Shown here in pieces: positions 50,703 through 59,419 of a stretch of DNA of 64,000 nucleotides (positions within the stretch are counted from its first letter, which is position 1; each line of letters opens with the position of its first letter). Where the stretch lies: the NCBI RefSeq assembly GCF_000717875.1, contig NZ_JOCT01000027.1, forward strand, positions 62,001 through 126,000. The letters run 5' to 3'. This DNA is from Streptomyces sp. NRRL S-455. Lineage in GTDB: Bacteria; Actinomycetota; Actinomycetes; Streptomycetales; Streptomycetaceae. Position numbers and translations under genes: made by a program. The notes under the pieces are model-generated. The model was given only the letters and a program-made list of their open reading frames with translations, did no database searches and had not been told where the DNA came from.

Positions 50703-51899
50703 ATGACGGACACGACCGCACCCGTGGCCTTCCCCCAGAGCCGGACCTGCCCCTACCACCCGCCCGCCGCCTACGAGCCGCTGCGCACCGCACGCCCCCT
50801 GACCCGTATCACCCTCTTCGACGGCCGCGAGGCCTGGCTGGTCAGCGGGCACGCCACCGCCCGCGCGCTGCTCGCCGACCCGCGCCTGTCCACCAACCGT
50901 GACCGCCCCGGCTTCCCCGTCCCCACCGCGCGCTTCGCCGGGATCCGCAACCGCAGGACGGCCCTGCTGGGGGTCGACGACCCCGAGCACCGAGACCAGC
51001 GGCGCATGGTGGTCGGGGACTTCACCCTCAAGCGGGCCGCCGAACTCCGGCCCCGCATCCAGCAGATCGTGGACGAACGACTCGACGCGATGATCGCCCG
51101 GGGCGCGCCCGCCGACCTGGTGAGCGCCTTCGCGCTGCCCGTGCCGTCCATGGTGATCTGCGCCCTGCTCGGCGTCCCGTACGCCGACCACGACTTCTTC
51201 GAGACCCAGTCACGGCGGCTGCTGCGCGGCCCGGAGGCCGCCGACGTGATGGACGCCCGGGACCGGCTGGAGGAGTACTTCGGCGAACTGGTCGACCGCA
51301 AGCGGAAGAACCCCGGCACCGGTCTGCTGGATGATCTGGTCCAGCGGCAGCTGAGCGACGGCGCACTCGACCGCGAGGGGCTGATCGCCCTGGCGCTCAT
51401 CTTGCTGGTCGCGGGCCATGAGACGACCGCCAACATGATCTCGCTCGGCACCTTCACCCTGCTCCGGCACCCCGAGCGGCTCGCCGAGCTGCACGCCGAC
51501 CCGCGGCTGCTGCCGGCCGCGGTCGAGGAGCTGATGCGGATGCTGTCGATCGCGGACGGCCTGCTCCGCCTCGCCGTCGAGGACATCGAGGTGGCCGGGA
51601 CGACGATCCGCAAGGGTGACGGCGTGGTGTTCGCGACGTCCGTCATCAACCGCGACGAGACGGTCTACCCCGATCCGGACACCCTCGACTTCAACCGCTC
51701 GGCCCGGCATCACGTCGCGTTCGGCTTCGGCATTCACCAGTGCCTCGGCCAGAACCTCGCCCGCGCCGAGCTGGAGATCGCCCTGGGGACCCTCTTCGGC
51801 CGTCTGCCCACCCTGCGCCTGGCCGCGGCGGCCGAGGAGATTCCCTTCAAGCCGGGCGACACGATCCAGGGGATGCTGGAACTCCCCGTGACTTGGTAA
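50703..51899 (+). CDS. Cytochrome P450, CYP105-like
   Basis: 398 residues from ATG 50703 (GAGG five bases upstream). All signature parts are present: I-helix LLVAGHETTANM, K-helix EELMR (ExxR intact), and the haem loop FGFGIHQCLGQNLAR. The N-terminus PQSRTCPYHPPAAYEPLR and DPRLSTNRDRPGFPVP are typical of CYP105. It is paired with a [3Fe-4S] ferredoxin 13 bases downstream, as in many CYP105 loci. Likely a broad-substrate hydroxylase for xenobiotics or secondary metabolites. Confidence 0.93.
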   Translation: MTDTTAPVAFPQSRTCPYHPPAAYEPLRTARPLTRITLFDGREAWLVSGHATARALLADPRLSTNRDRPGFPVPTARFAGIRNRRTALLGVDDPEHRDQRRMVVGDFTLKRAAELRPRIQQIVDERLDAMIARGAPADLVSAFALPVPSMVICALLGVPYADHDFFETQSRRLLRGPEAADVMDARDRLEEYFGELVDRKRKNPGTGLLDDLVQRQLSDGALDREGLIALALILLVAGHETTANMISLGTFTLLRHPERLAELHADPRLLPAAVEELMRMLSIADGLLRLAVEDIEVAGTTIRKGDGVVFATSVINRDETVYPDPDTLDFNRSARHHVAFGFGIHQCLGQNLARAELEIALGTLFGRLPTLRLAAAAEEIPFKPGDTIQGMLELPVTW

Positions 51900-51912
51900 G
51901 AGGCTTCCCCTC

Positions 51913-52113
51913 ATGCACATCGACATCGACAAGGACGTCTGCATCGGTGCGGGCCAGTGCGCCCTGACCGCCCCGGACGTGTTCACCCAGGACGACGACG
52001 GCATCAGCGCCCTGCTGCCCGGCCAGGAGGACGGCGGCGGCAGCCCGCTGGTGCGGGAGGCGGCCCGCGCCTGCCCGGTGAGCGCCATCACCGTGTCGGA
52101 GACGGTGAGCTGA
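51913..52113 (+). CDS. [3Fe-4S] ferredoxin partner of the P450
   Basis: 66 residues. Cysteine ligands are in C-IGAGQ-C (spacing of five residues) and ACPVSAI, giving three cysteines and a 3Fe-4S cluster. This is the usual small electron donor of Streptomyces CYP105 enzymes. It lies 13 bases after the P450 stop and is clearly co-transcribed. A ferredoxin reductase is not nearby. Confidence 0.95.
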   Translation: MHIDIDKDVCIGAGQCALTAPDVFTQDDDGISALLPGQEDGGGSPLVREAARACPVSAITVSETVS

Positions 52114-52192
52114 GACGACGACCCGTCAGGCGGACCTGGAGTGCGCCGGGTTTTCGTCCGGCGGGCCGGAAGGAGTCGCTAGGGTTTCCGGG

Positions 52193-52729
52193 ATGACCGA
52201 ACAGGCCGCCCGGAAACCCTTCCTCTACGTCGTCGTGTGCGCCGCCGGTGTCGCCGCGGACGTCAGCAAACTGATCACCGCCGCGCAGGAGCGGGACTGG
52301 GAGGTCGGAGTCATCGCGACGCCCGTCGCCATGAACGGCTTCTTCGACACCGCGGCCGTCGAAGCACAGACCGGACGGCCGATCCGGTCCGCCTGGCGCA
52401 CCCCGGGCGAGCCGCGCCCGTTCCCCGCGCCCGACGCGGTGGTCGTCGCTCCCGCCACTTTCAACACCCTCAACAAATGGGCCGCCGGCATCGCTGACAC
52501 CCTCGCCCTGGGCACCCTCTGCGAGGCGGCGGGCCTCGGCGTGCCGATCGCCGCCCTGCCGTGCGTGGCCGACCCGCTGGCCGCCCACCCCGCCTACCGG
52601 GACGGCCTCGAACGGCTGCGGGGGATGGGCGTGCGGTTCGGGGAGCCGTACGCGGGGGAGCCGGGACAGGACGGCGGGAGACCGGAGTTCGGCTGGGAAC
52701 GGGCGCTGGACCTGCTCGGCCGCGGCTGA
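52193..52729 (+). CDS. Flavoprotein-family protein (PF02441-like)
   Basis: 178 residues, flavodoxin-like Rossmann fold of the UbiX/Dfp flavoprotein group: LYVVVCAAGVAADVSKLITAAQ at the start, VIATPVAMNGFFD, and APDAVVVAPATFNTLNKWAAGIADTLAL, the FMN-binding P-A-T-x-N-T segment. The active-site residues of cysteine-type decarboxylases are not obvious. -10 box TAGGGT (52180-52185) lies seven bases before the ATG, so the transcript is probably leaderless. Substrate unknown. Confidence 0.87.
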   Translation: MTEQAARKPFLYVVVCAAGVAADVSKLITAAQERDWEVGVIATPVAMNGFFDTAAVEAQTGRPIRSAWRTPGEPRPFPAPDAVVVAPATFNTLNKWAAGIADTLALGTLCEAAGLGVPIAALPCVADPLAAHPAYRDGLERLRGMGVRFGEPYAGEPGQDGGRPEFGWERALDLLGRG

Positions 52730-52793
52730 GTTCGAGCGCACACGAACACGTACGCTGCCACTGGCAACCCTCCCGAAGGCAGGAGCAGCAACG

Positions 52794-53762
52794 ATGCAGT
52801 ACGTGAAGCTCGGTTCGACGGGCCTGGACGTCTCGCGGATCTGTCTGGGATGCATGACCTACGGCCTGCCGGACCGGGGCCGGCACGAGTGGACGCTCGA
52901 CGAGGAGGCCTCACGCCCGCTGATCCGCCAGGCGGTCGAATCGGGCATCAACTTCTTCGACACGGCCAACGTCTACTCCGACGGCACCAGCGAGGAGATC
53001 GTCGGCCGGGCCCTGCGCGATTTCGCGCGCCGCGACGAGATCGTGCTCGCGACGAAGGTGCACGGCCGGATGCGCCCCGGGCCGAACGGCGGCGGACTGT
53101 CCCGCAAGGCGATCATGACCGAGCTCGACCAGAGCCTGAGCCGCCTCGGCACCGACTACGTCGACCTCTACCAGATCCACCGCTTCGACCCGCACACTCC
53201 CGTCGAGGAGACGATGGAGGCCCTGCACGACGTCGTCAAGGCGGGCAAGGCCCGCTACATCGGGGCGAGTTCGATGTACGCCTGGCAGTTCTCCAAGATG
53301 CAGTACACCGCTCGGCTGAACGGCTGGACGCGCTTCGTGTCGATGCAGAACCACTACAACCTCCTCTACCGCGAGGAGGAGCGCGAGATGCTGCCCCTCT
53401 GCGCGGACCAGGGTGTCGGCACCCTGCCCTGGAGCCCGCTCGCCCGAGGCCGCCTCACCCGCGACTGGGACACCACGACCGAGCGCAGCGCCACCGACAC
53501 GTTCGGCAGCAACCTCTACCAGGAGGGTGACCGCACCATCGTCGAGGCGGTCACCCGCATCGCCGAGGCCCGCGGAGTACCTCGGGCCCAGGTCGCCCTC
53601 GCGTGGCTGCTCCGCCAGGACACGGTGACGGCACCGATCGTCGGCGCCTCCAAGCCACGGCATCTGGAGGACGCGGTGGCCGCCGTGGATCTGGAGCTCA
53701 GCGACAAGGAGATCGAGGAGTTGGAGCGCCCCTACACCGCACATCCGATCGCCGGTCACTGA
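52794..53762 (+). CDS. Aldo/keto reductase
   Basis: 322 residues, TIM-barrel AKR. Catalytic tetrad: Asp and Tyr in FFDTANVYSDG, Lys in VLATKVHG, and His in YQIHRFD. The cofactor loop near the C-terminus is APIVGASKPRHLEDAV. AGGAG precedes the ATG. It belongs to the large AKR11/13-like group; substrate not inferable. A palindromic repeat of another type follows it. Confidence 0.93.
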   Translation: MQYVKLGSTGLDVSRICLGCMTYGLPDRGRHEWTLDEEASRPLIRQAVESGINFFDTANVYSDGTSEEIVGRALRDFARRDEIVLATKVHGRMRPGPNGGGLSRKAIMTELDQSLSRLGTDYVDLYQIHRFDPHTPVEETMEALHDVVKAGKARYIGASSMYAWQFSKMQYTARLNGWTRFVSMQNHYNLLYREEEREMLPLCADQGVGTLPWSPLARGRLTRDWDTTTERSATDTFGSNLYQEGDRTIVEAVTRIAEARGVPRAQVALAWLLRQDTVTAPIVGASKPRHLEDAVAAVDLELSDKEIEELERPYTAHPIAGH

Positions 53763-53770
53763 AGCGGACC

Positions 53771-53825
53771 CCAAGGAAGGGGCGTGGGGAACCGCGCGAA
53801 CAGCCACGACGGCACCGCGGGCGAC
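53771..53825. repeat. Second type of intergenic repeat
   Basis: CCAAGGAAGGGGCGTGGGGA followed by ACCGCGCGAACAGCCACGAC lies between convergent genes. It shares the GGGGCG(C/T)GGGG and GCGCGA-CAGCCA parts with copies A and B, so it is probably a diverged member of the same family. No other repeats fill this gap. Confidence 0.5.
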
Positions 53826-53839
53826 CATGACGGACGGGC

Positions 53840-54679
53840 TCAGTGGGGCCCCGGCGGTGCGAACTCCGTACCGCAGGGCCCCGCTCCCTCACTCGCAGGC
53901 AGCACCACCCGCGCCCCACTCATCGCCAGGGTCCGGTAGAAGCCTCCGATCCGCTCGGCCGACCGCCCCACGTAGTGCCCGATGAACGAACGCCGGAAGC
54001 GACTCCCCGAACGGTTCGGTTGCGACCCGTGCACCAAACTGCCGTTGAAGAACAGAACATCCCCGGGCTTCATGTCCACCGGCACGGGAGCCAGCCCCGG
54101 CGGCGGCGGAACGTACTCCCGTGCGAAGGACACCCCCGCATCCGCCTCCTCCGGACAGAACACATCCATCCGGTGCGTGCCCGGCACGACTTCGAGCCCG
54201 CCGTTCTCCCGGTCGATCACGTCGCAGGCCAGCCACGCCGCCACGCACGTGCCCGGCTCCACGCGCAGATAGAAGTTGTCCTGGTGCAACGCCTGGCCCC
54301 GGGCCCCCGGCGGCTTGAAGTAGAACATGCTCTGCGCGGCCAGGACCTCCTCGCCCAGGAGCACCTCCAGGACTGTGCGCAGCCGGGCGTCCAGCAGGAC
54401 CTCACGCGCGAGGTCGTTGATCTCGTGCGGATGCATCACCCTCGGCCAGACGTGCAGCGGATCGGCGTCCGGGCCGGACGCGCGGGGCTCGAAGTGCCCC
54501 GGCATCCGGCCGCCCGCGTGGAGTGCCGCGAACTCGTCGCACAGGCGCTCGGTCTCGTCGGCCCCGAAGAGCCCGCGGGCGACCGCGAACCCGTCCTCCT
54601 CGAAGCCTTTCCGGTACCGCCGGAGCACGGTGGGGTCCAGGATGGGAGCGCCGGTGGCGCCATTGCCCGTGACTGTCAT
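53840..54679 (-). CDS. Phytanoyl-CoA dioxygenase-family oxygenase
   Basis: 279 residues, Fe(II)/2-oxoglutarate-dependent. Metal ligands: HQD in ALHQDNFYLR (His and Asp) and the distal His in GSLVHGSQPNRS. The Arg that would bind 2-oxoglutarate is in SRFRRSFIGHY. ENGGLEVVPGTHRMD is the usual strand. GAGGAG precedes the ATG. It is divergent from an AraC-type regulator, probably its activator. Related enzymes hydroxylate ectoine, small acids or secondary metabolites. Confidence 0.92.
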   Translation of the reverse strand: MTVTGNGATGAPILDPTVLRRYRKGFEEDGFAVARGLFGADETERLCDEFAALHAGGRMPGHFEPRASGPDADPLHVWPRVMHPHEINDLAREVLLDARLRTVLEVLLGEEVLAAQSMFYFKPPGARGQALHQDNFYLRVEPGTCVAAWLACDVIDRENGGLEVVPGTHRMDVFCPEEADAGVSFAREYVPPPPGLAPVPVDMKPGDVLFFNGSLVHGSQPNRSGSRFRRSFIGHYVGRSAERIGGFYRTLAMSGARVVLPASEGAGPCGTEFAPPGPH

Positions 54680-54740
54680 GAGTGCACTCCTCGGTCAGGT
54701 GTCCCGGTCGACAAGCTAGGCCGTCGAGTCGTCGAAGAGG

Positions 54741-55691
54741 ATGCCCGTGCGTGCTGACGCATTGCCCGGAACTGCCGGACCCGAGGGCCGCGGGGCGCCC
54801 GCCCCGCCGCCCGGCCTCGTCGTGACCGGCCACTTCGACCAGCCGTCCGGCTACACCGTCAACCGCCCCCGCGGAGCTACGAGTTGGCTCTTCACCTGGA
54901 CCCTGTCAGGGTGCGGTCTGCTGTGGCAGGGCGGATCGAAGACCTCGGCCGGCGCGGGCCACCTGGTGGTGCTCGCCCCGGGCGTGCCGCACGGTTACGC
55001 GACCCGGCCCGGCGACCGGCACTGGCGGTTCTGGTGGGCGCACTGCCAGGCCCGCCCGGCGTGGGGGGCATGGCTGCGGCCGTACGACACCGGGGACGGG
55101 ATGTACGTGGTCACCTCCGTCCCGGCCGGAGTGCACGACCGCGTCGAGACGGCGTTCCGGCGGATGCACGCCGACGCCCGCCGACCCGGGGCCGAGGCAC
55201 CGTCCGACGCGGCGCCACCGGGCCGGCAGATCGCCGTCGCACACGGCGGCACGGCCCGTGAACTGGCCCTGTGCGCGCTGGAGGAGGTGGTCCTGCTCAC
55301 CACCGCCGGCGCCCGGCCGGCGGCACCCCGCCCCGGCCTCGACGCACGGATCCGCCGGTCCCTGGAACTGATCGACGCGGATCCGGGCGCGCCGCACACC
55401 GTGCGCTCGCTCGCCGAGGGTGTCGCTCTGTCACCGTCCCGCTTCGCCCACCTGTTCAGCGCCCAGCTCGGCCAGTCACCCATGCGCGCCCTGCGCGAGG
55501 CGCGGCTGCGCCGCGCAGCCCGGCTGCTGGAGGGCACCGACCTGTCCGTGGAACGCGTAGCGGCGGCCTCGGGGTTCGCCAGCCCGTACCATTTCAACCG
55601 GGTCTTCCGCGAGCGCTTCGGGACGCCGCCCGGCGCGTACCGGATCGGCGGTGCACTGCAATGGTTTACGGGGGACGTCGAGAACGGGTGA
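54741..55691 (+). CDS. AraC-family regulator with cupin-type sensor domain
   Basis: 316 residues. The N-terminal AraC-binding domain (about 20-130: LVVTGHFDQPSGYTVNRPRG, LLWQGGSKTSAGAGHLVVLAPGVPHGY) is cupin-like. The C-terminal double helix-turn-helix (about 215-305) has TVRSLAEGVALSPSRFAHLF and VERVAAASGFASPYHFNRVF. GTG 54747 has GAAGAGG at better spacing than ATG 54741, so the true start may be two codons later. It is divergent from the dioxygenase and likely regulates it. Confidence 0.9.
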   Translation: MPVRADALPGTAGPEGRGAPAPPPGLVVTGHFDQPSGYTVNRPRGATSWLFTWTLSGCGLLWQGGSKTSAGAGHLVVLAPGVPHGYATRPGDRHWRFWWAHCQARPAWGAWLRPYDTGDGMYVVTSVPAGVHDRVETAFRRMHADARRPGAEAPSDAAPPGRQIAVAHGGTARELALCALEEVVLLTTAGARPAAPRPGLDARIRRSLELIDADPGAPHTVRSLAEGVALSPSRFAHLFSAQLGQSPMRALREARLRRAARLLEGTDLSVERVAAASGFASPYHFNRVFRERFGTPPGAYRIGGALQWFTGDVENG

Positions 55692-55745
55692 AAACGTACC
55701 GTCAAAACCAATTGTGCAGCAGGGAAATCCCCTTCCGCCCACTGG

Positions 55746-55760
55746 TTGACATTTTGTCAA
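55746..55760. promoter_or_regulatory. Inverted repeat upstream of the sigma/ricin fusion gene
   Basis: TTGACA-TTT-TGTCAA has perfect six-base arms, in an AT-rich stretch. The left arm is itself a consensus -35 box, but no good -10 follows at 16-18 bases. A second inverted repeat, CATACC-CCTT-GGTATG (55895-55910), lies 36 bases before the start codon. Candidate regulator sites. Confidence 0.4.
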
Positions 55761-55946
55761 AAAGGGTCGGCCGTGTACGCAAGGCAGGAAACCGTGAGAT
55801 CTCTTGTTCCTACTCGCTGACCTGTGCAAAGGTGTGCCTTGTCGGCGTGCGGACGACACGCCTTTCTTTCGTGTGCGCGCGGCCGATGTGCCGACATACC
55901 CCTTGGTATGGACTTTATTCCGCATGTCCTTGAGAGGAATGCAGCC

Positions 55947-58019
55947 GTGAATGACGCTGGCCTGTCGAATTCCCCGGCTTCGGCCCGCGGGTCCGGCGCG
56001 ACGGACGAGCAACTGAGCGCCGAGCTCAGGAAGTGGACGGGCGCGACCCCCGCACTCCACCCTGTCGGCGAGCTGCTGGACCGGCACTGGGAGGCGGCCT
56101 TCGCCTACGCCAGGCGGTGCACCGACGGCCCGCGTTCCGCCGGAATACTCACCACTGCCGCGTTCACCCGGATCTTCGGCGAGACCCTGCGCCAGAACGG
56201 CCCGACCTCCGCGTGGCGGCCCCATCTGCTCGTGACCGTACGGCGCGTCGCCGCCGAGTGGGCCACCGACCACAGAGGGGAGATGCTCCACCCGGAGCTG
56301 CTCTCCGGGGCCGGCGCGGGGGAGCGGGTGGCCGCCCGTCTGCTGCCGCCGTGGCACCGGCGCCTGCTCTCCGGGGCCTTCCAGCGGCTGCCCCAGTCCG
56401 CCCGCTGCCTGCTGTGGCACGTCGAGGTCGAGGCCGAACCGCTCGCGGAGCCCGCCGGGTTGCTCGGGCTGGACGAGGAGAGCGCACGTGTCGAACTGGG
56501 CCGGGCCCGTGACCGGCTGCGCGAGGAGAGCCTCCAACTGCACCGCGAACTCGCCCCCGGCGAGGAGTGCCGCCGCTATCTGCGTCTGCTCGACGTGACG
56601 TACCGGCGGGGCGGTCACGGCATCGACCCCGATCTACGCGCGCATATCGAGGGCTGCGGGCACTGCAGCGCCGCCGCGGACCAGCTCGACCAGTTCAACC
56701 ACGGACTCGGTGCCGCCCTGGCGGAGGCGGTGCTGGGCTGGGGCGGGCGGGAGTACGCGGAGAGCCGGGTGAGCGGCCCCCAGCCGGCCACCGACGATCA
56801 GGAGACCGGCACCGAGCAGACCGGGGTGCCCGGGGGGACGGCCGCTGGGCCCGTCCTGCACTCGGCCGGTGTGGCACGTCCGGCTGTCCCGGACCCCGTC
56901 GCTCTCGCGGGCATGGCCGGGGAGTCGTTCACCGACCCCCTCGGCGCAGGGGACACGCCGACCGCTTCCGCGACCGGAGCGGAATCGCCATCCCACGCCC
57001 ACGACGGTTTTCCCGCCCCGCCCGACACCCCGCCCACCCCAGGGTCCGCTCCCGGCCGGCGCGTCGAAGGCCCCCGCACAGCGGCCCGCAGATCCGCCCA
57101 CAAGGCTGCCCGCCGTTCCGCCCGGCGCCGCAACCTCACTGTGGGCGTCCTGACGGTCAGCGGCCTGGTCGTGCTCCCGCTCGTCCTGTGGTCCATCGGC
57201 AACTCCGGCGAGGACACCTCGCAAAGCGCGGCACGGCCGTCCGAGGCGCCCGGCGCCGGTGCGGGCGAGTCGACGCGCGACCCGTCCTGGGCCGGGGCCG
57301 GGGATGCCGGGAAGGGCGCCCTGCGTGGCCGGCTGCACAACCTCGCCTCCGGCCTGTGCGTCGGCATCGCGGGCGACAAGGCCGTGTCGGGCGCGGAGGC
57401 CGAGCTCGCCGCCTGCTCCCCGGACGCCGTCCAGCAGTGGACGTACGAAACGGATGGTTTGCTGCGCAACGTCGCTGCCCCGGAGCTGTGCCTCGACTCG
57501 CGTGCCGGCTACTCGGTGCGGCTGGCTCCCTGCTCGGGCGCGTCCCGGTCGGACACCAAGGACGTCCGCTACGACTTCACCCTCCAGGGCGCCCTGGTGC
57601 CCCGCTGGAACCAGGACCTCGCCCTGGCCCCGGCCGCGACCGACGGCTCGGGGGCTCTGGTCCTCAAGGCCCGCGCGGACGACGAGGCGCAACGCTGGGC
57701 GATCGACCGTTCGAAGGCCGACCTTCAGATGGAGGCCGTCAACTGGAACGCCGCCGCACCGGCTCCGCGCCCCACGCGGACACCGCCCGCCACACCTTCG
57801 AAGACTCCCACGCCGACCCCGACCCCGTCCGCGACACCCTCGACCTCGCAGCCGACTCCGAGCAGCCAGCCCTCCACCGACCCGCCCTGCTACCGCTACG
57901 CGTACCACTGCGACGAGGACGGCCGGTACGGTTACCCGGGCTACGGCGGCTATGACGGTGGCCATGACGGCAGCTATGACGGCGGCTACGGGGGCGGCTA
58001 CGGGGGCGGACGACGCTGA
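55947..58019 (+). CDS. Membrane-anchored sigma-factor-like protein with zinc-finger and ricin-type lectin domain
   Basis: 690 residues from GTG 55947 (AGAGGA upstream). Residues 43-110 resemble sigma region 2 and 140-200 sigma region 4 (LPQSARCLLWHVEVE, then LDEESARVELGRARDRLRE). H233-x3-C237-x2-C240 is a ZAS-type zinc-binding motif as in anti-sigma factors. A Pro/Ala-rich linker and a basic stretch precede one membrane helix (about 396-417). Outside is a ricin B-type trefoil (about 458-595: LHNLASGLCVGIAGDK, QQWTYE, LCLDSR, AQRWAI), a Thr/Pro linker and a Tyr/Gly tail. It resembles ECF factors with fused zinc-finger/membrane/carbohydrate domains. It may work by signal-triggered release. Confidence 0.85.
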   Translation: MNDAGLSNSPASARGSGATDEQLSAELRKWTGATPALHPVGELLDRHWEAAFAYARRCTDGPRSAGILTTAAFTRIFGETLRQNGPTSAWRPHLLVTVRRVAAEWATDHRGEMLHPELLSGAGAGERVAARLLPPWHRRLLSGAFQRLPQSARCLLWHVEVEAEPLAEPAGLLGLDEESARVELGRARDRLREESLQLHRELAPGEECRRYLRLLDVTYRRGGHGIDPDLRAHIEGCGHCSAAADQLDQFNHGLGAALAEAVLGWGGREYAESRVSGPQPATDDQETGTEQTGVPGGTAAGPVLHSAGVARPAVPDPVALAGMAGESFTDPLGAGDTPTASATGAESPSHAHDGFPAPPDTPPTPGSAPGRRVEGPRTAARRSAHKAARRSARRRNLTVGVLTVSGLVVLPLVLWSIGNSGEDTSQSAARPSEAPGAGAGESTRDPSWAGAGDAGKGALRGRLHNLASGLCVGIAGDKAVSGAEAELAACSPDAVQQWTYETDGLLRNVAAPELCLDSRAGYSVRLAPCSGASRSDTKDVRYDFTLQGALVPRWNQDLALAPAATDGSGALVLKARADDEAQRWAIDRSKADLQMEAVNWNAAAPAPRPTRTPPATPSKTPTPTPTPSATPSTSQPTPSSQPSTDPPCYRYAYHCDEDGRYGYPGYGGYDGGHDGSYDGGYGGGYGGGRR

Positions 58020-58029
58020 CCGCGTGCGC

Positions 58030-59325
58030 TCAGGGCCCGAGGACAGCCAGCGACAGCCACAGCGCCACCACGGCCGGCACCAGCGCGGCCGGCACGGCGA
58101 GCAGCCCGAGCCGCGTGAACTCCCCGAGCCCGACCCGGTGCCCGTGCTGCTGCACGATCCGCCGCCACAGCAGGGTCGCCAGCGACCCGGCGTAGGTCAG
58201 GTTGGGACCGATGTTCACACCGAGCAGCACCGCGAGCACGGCACCCGGACCGGCCCCGGCGGTCAGCGGCAGCAGCACCAGCACCGCGGGCAGGTTGTTG
58301 ATGAGGTTCGCCAGGACGGCGGCCAGGGCTGCCACGCCCAGCAGCGTGAGCAGGCCCGAGCCGTCGGGCAGCACCCGGTGCAGCGCGTCGGCGAGCCCGT
58401 GGTCGACGACCGCGCGCACGACGACGCCGAGCGCGAGCACGAACGCCAGGAAGGCGGGAGCCGCGGACCGCACCACGGTCAGGGGAGTGGCCCGCCGGTG
58501 CAGCAGAGCCCGCCCGGCCAGCACCAGTGCTCCGGCCAGCGCGGCCCACGCCGGTGCGATCCCGAGGGCGGAGGCCACGACGAATCCGGCGAGCGTGCAG
58601 CCCACGGTGACCAGGGCGAACAGCGGCACCTCGGGGGGCCGCTCAGGTCCGGGGGAGGGGAGAGCGGCGGTCAGTTCATGGTCGAAGTAGCGCCTGAACA
58701 CCAGGTACTCGGCGCCTATCGCCACCAGCCAGGGCAGCGCCATCAGTGCCGCGAACCGGGTGAAGCTCAGCCCGCTCGCCGCGAACGCCAGCAGGTTGGT
58801 CAGGTTGGAGACCGGAAGCAGCAGTGAAGCGGTGTTCGACAGATGGGCACAGGCGTAGAGGTGCGGACGGGCCGTCACGCCCATCCGGGTTGCGGTGGCG
58901 AGTACCACCGGTGTCAGCAGGACGACGGTGGCGTCCAGGCTGAGCACGGCCGTGATGACGGAGGCCAGGGCGAACACCGCGGTCAGCAGCCGCCCGGGAC
59001 GCCCCGCGGCCCAGCGGGCCATCCAAGCCCCGCACGCCGTGAACAGCCCTTCGACGTCACAGAAGTGGGCGAGCACCAGCACGGCGGCGAGGAAGCCGAC
59101 CACGGGCCCCAGCCGCTGGATCTCCTCCCAGGCGTGGTCGGGGGAGATCACGCCGACGGCGACGGTGAGCCCGGCGGCCGGAACCGCCATCACGGCCTCG
59201 GGCAGCCCCCGCGGACGGGCGACGGCCCAGACGAGGACGGTGACCAGCAGCGTCACGGACAGGACTTCGGCGAGCGGGGTGTTCAGGACGGGGTCCTCCG
59301 GGATGCGACCAGATCGTGCCCGCAC
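58030..59325 (-). CDS. ArsB/SLC13-like transporter
   Basis: 431 residues, 10-12 membrane segments. LSLDATVVLLTPVVLATATRMG and LSNTASLLLPVSNLTNLLAFAAS (with the paired helix-hairpin NTAS/SNLTN motif) and the repeat NLINNLPAVLVLLPL...GVNIGPNLTYAGSLATLLWR mark the ion-transporter superfamily that includes ArsB and NhaD. No arsR or arsC is nearby, so arsenite is not implied. GTG 59325 is the best start found; no strong ribosome-binding site. It is 94 bases downstream of the SpoIIE gene on the same strand and ends ten bases from the convergent fusion gene. Confidence 0.87.
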   Translation of the reverse strand: MRARSGRIPEDPVLNTPLAEVLSVTLLVTVLVWAVARPRGLPEAVMAVPAAGLTVAVGVISPDHAWEEIQRLGPVVGFLAAVLVLAHFCDVEGLFTACGAWMARWAAGRPGRLLTAVFALASVITAVLSLDATVVLLTPVVLATATRMGVTARPHLYACAHLSNTASLLLPVSNLTNLLAFAASGLSFTRFAALMALPWLVAIGAEYLVFRRYFDHELTAALPSPGPERPPEVPLFALVTVGCTLAGFVVASALGIAPAWAALAGALVLAGRALLHRRATPLTVVRSAAPAFLAFVLALGVVVRAVVDHGLADALHRVLPDGSGLLTLLGVAALAAVLANLINNLPAVLVLLPLTAGAGPGAVLAVLLGVNIGPNLTYAGSLATLLWRRIVQQHGHRVGLGEFTRLGLLAVPAALVPAVVALWLSLAVLGP

Positions 59326-59419
59326 ATGAAACCAGGATCAGGTAAGAGCCGAGCAGGGTCCCCACAGCAGCCCGGTCCGGCCCATGCGCCGCCGTCCGGG
59401 GGCAGCCGTACAGGACCGG

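Noticed and set aside
40166..52113. A single secondary-metabolite cluster joining conservon, terpene synthase, CYP105 and other oxidoreductases
   Set aside because: Terminators at 44586, 46675 and 49193 split the region, strands alternate, and housekeeping-type genes (cation efflux, DUF4235, F420 reductase) intervene.
58030..59325. Arsenic resistance operon
   Set aside because: The transporter is ArsB-like in fold only; no arsR, arsC or arsenite-related gene is nearby.
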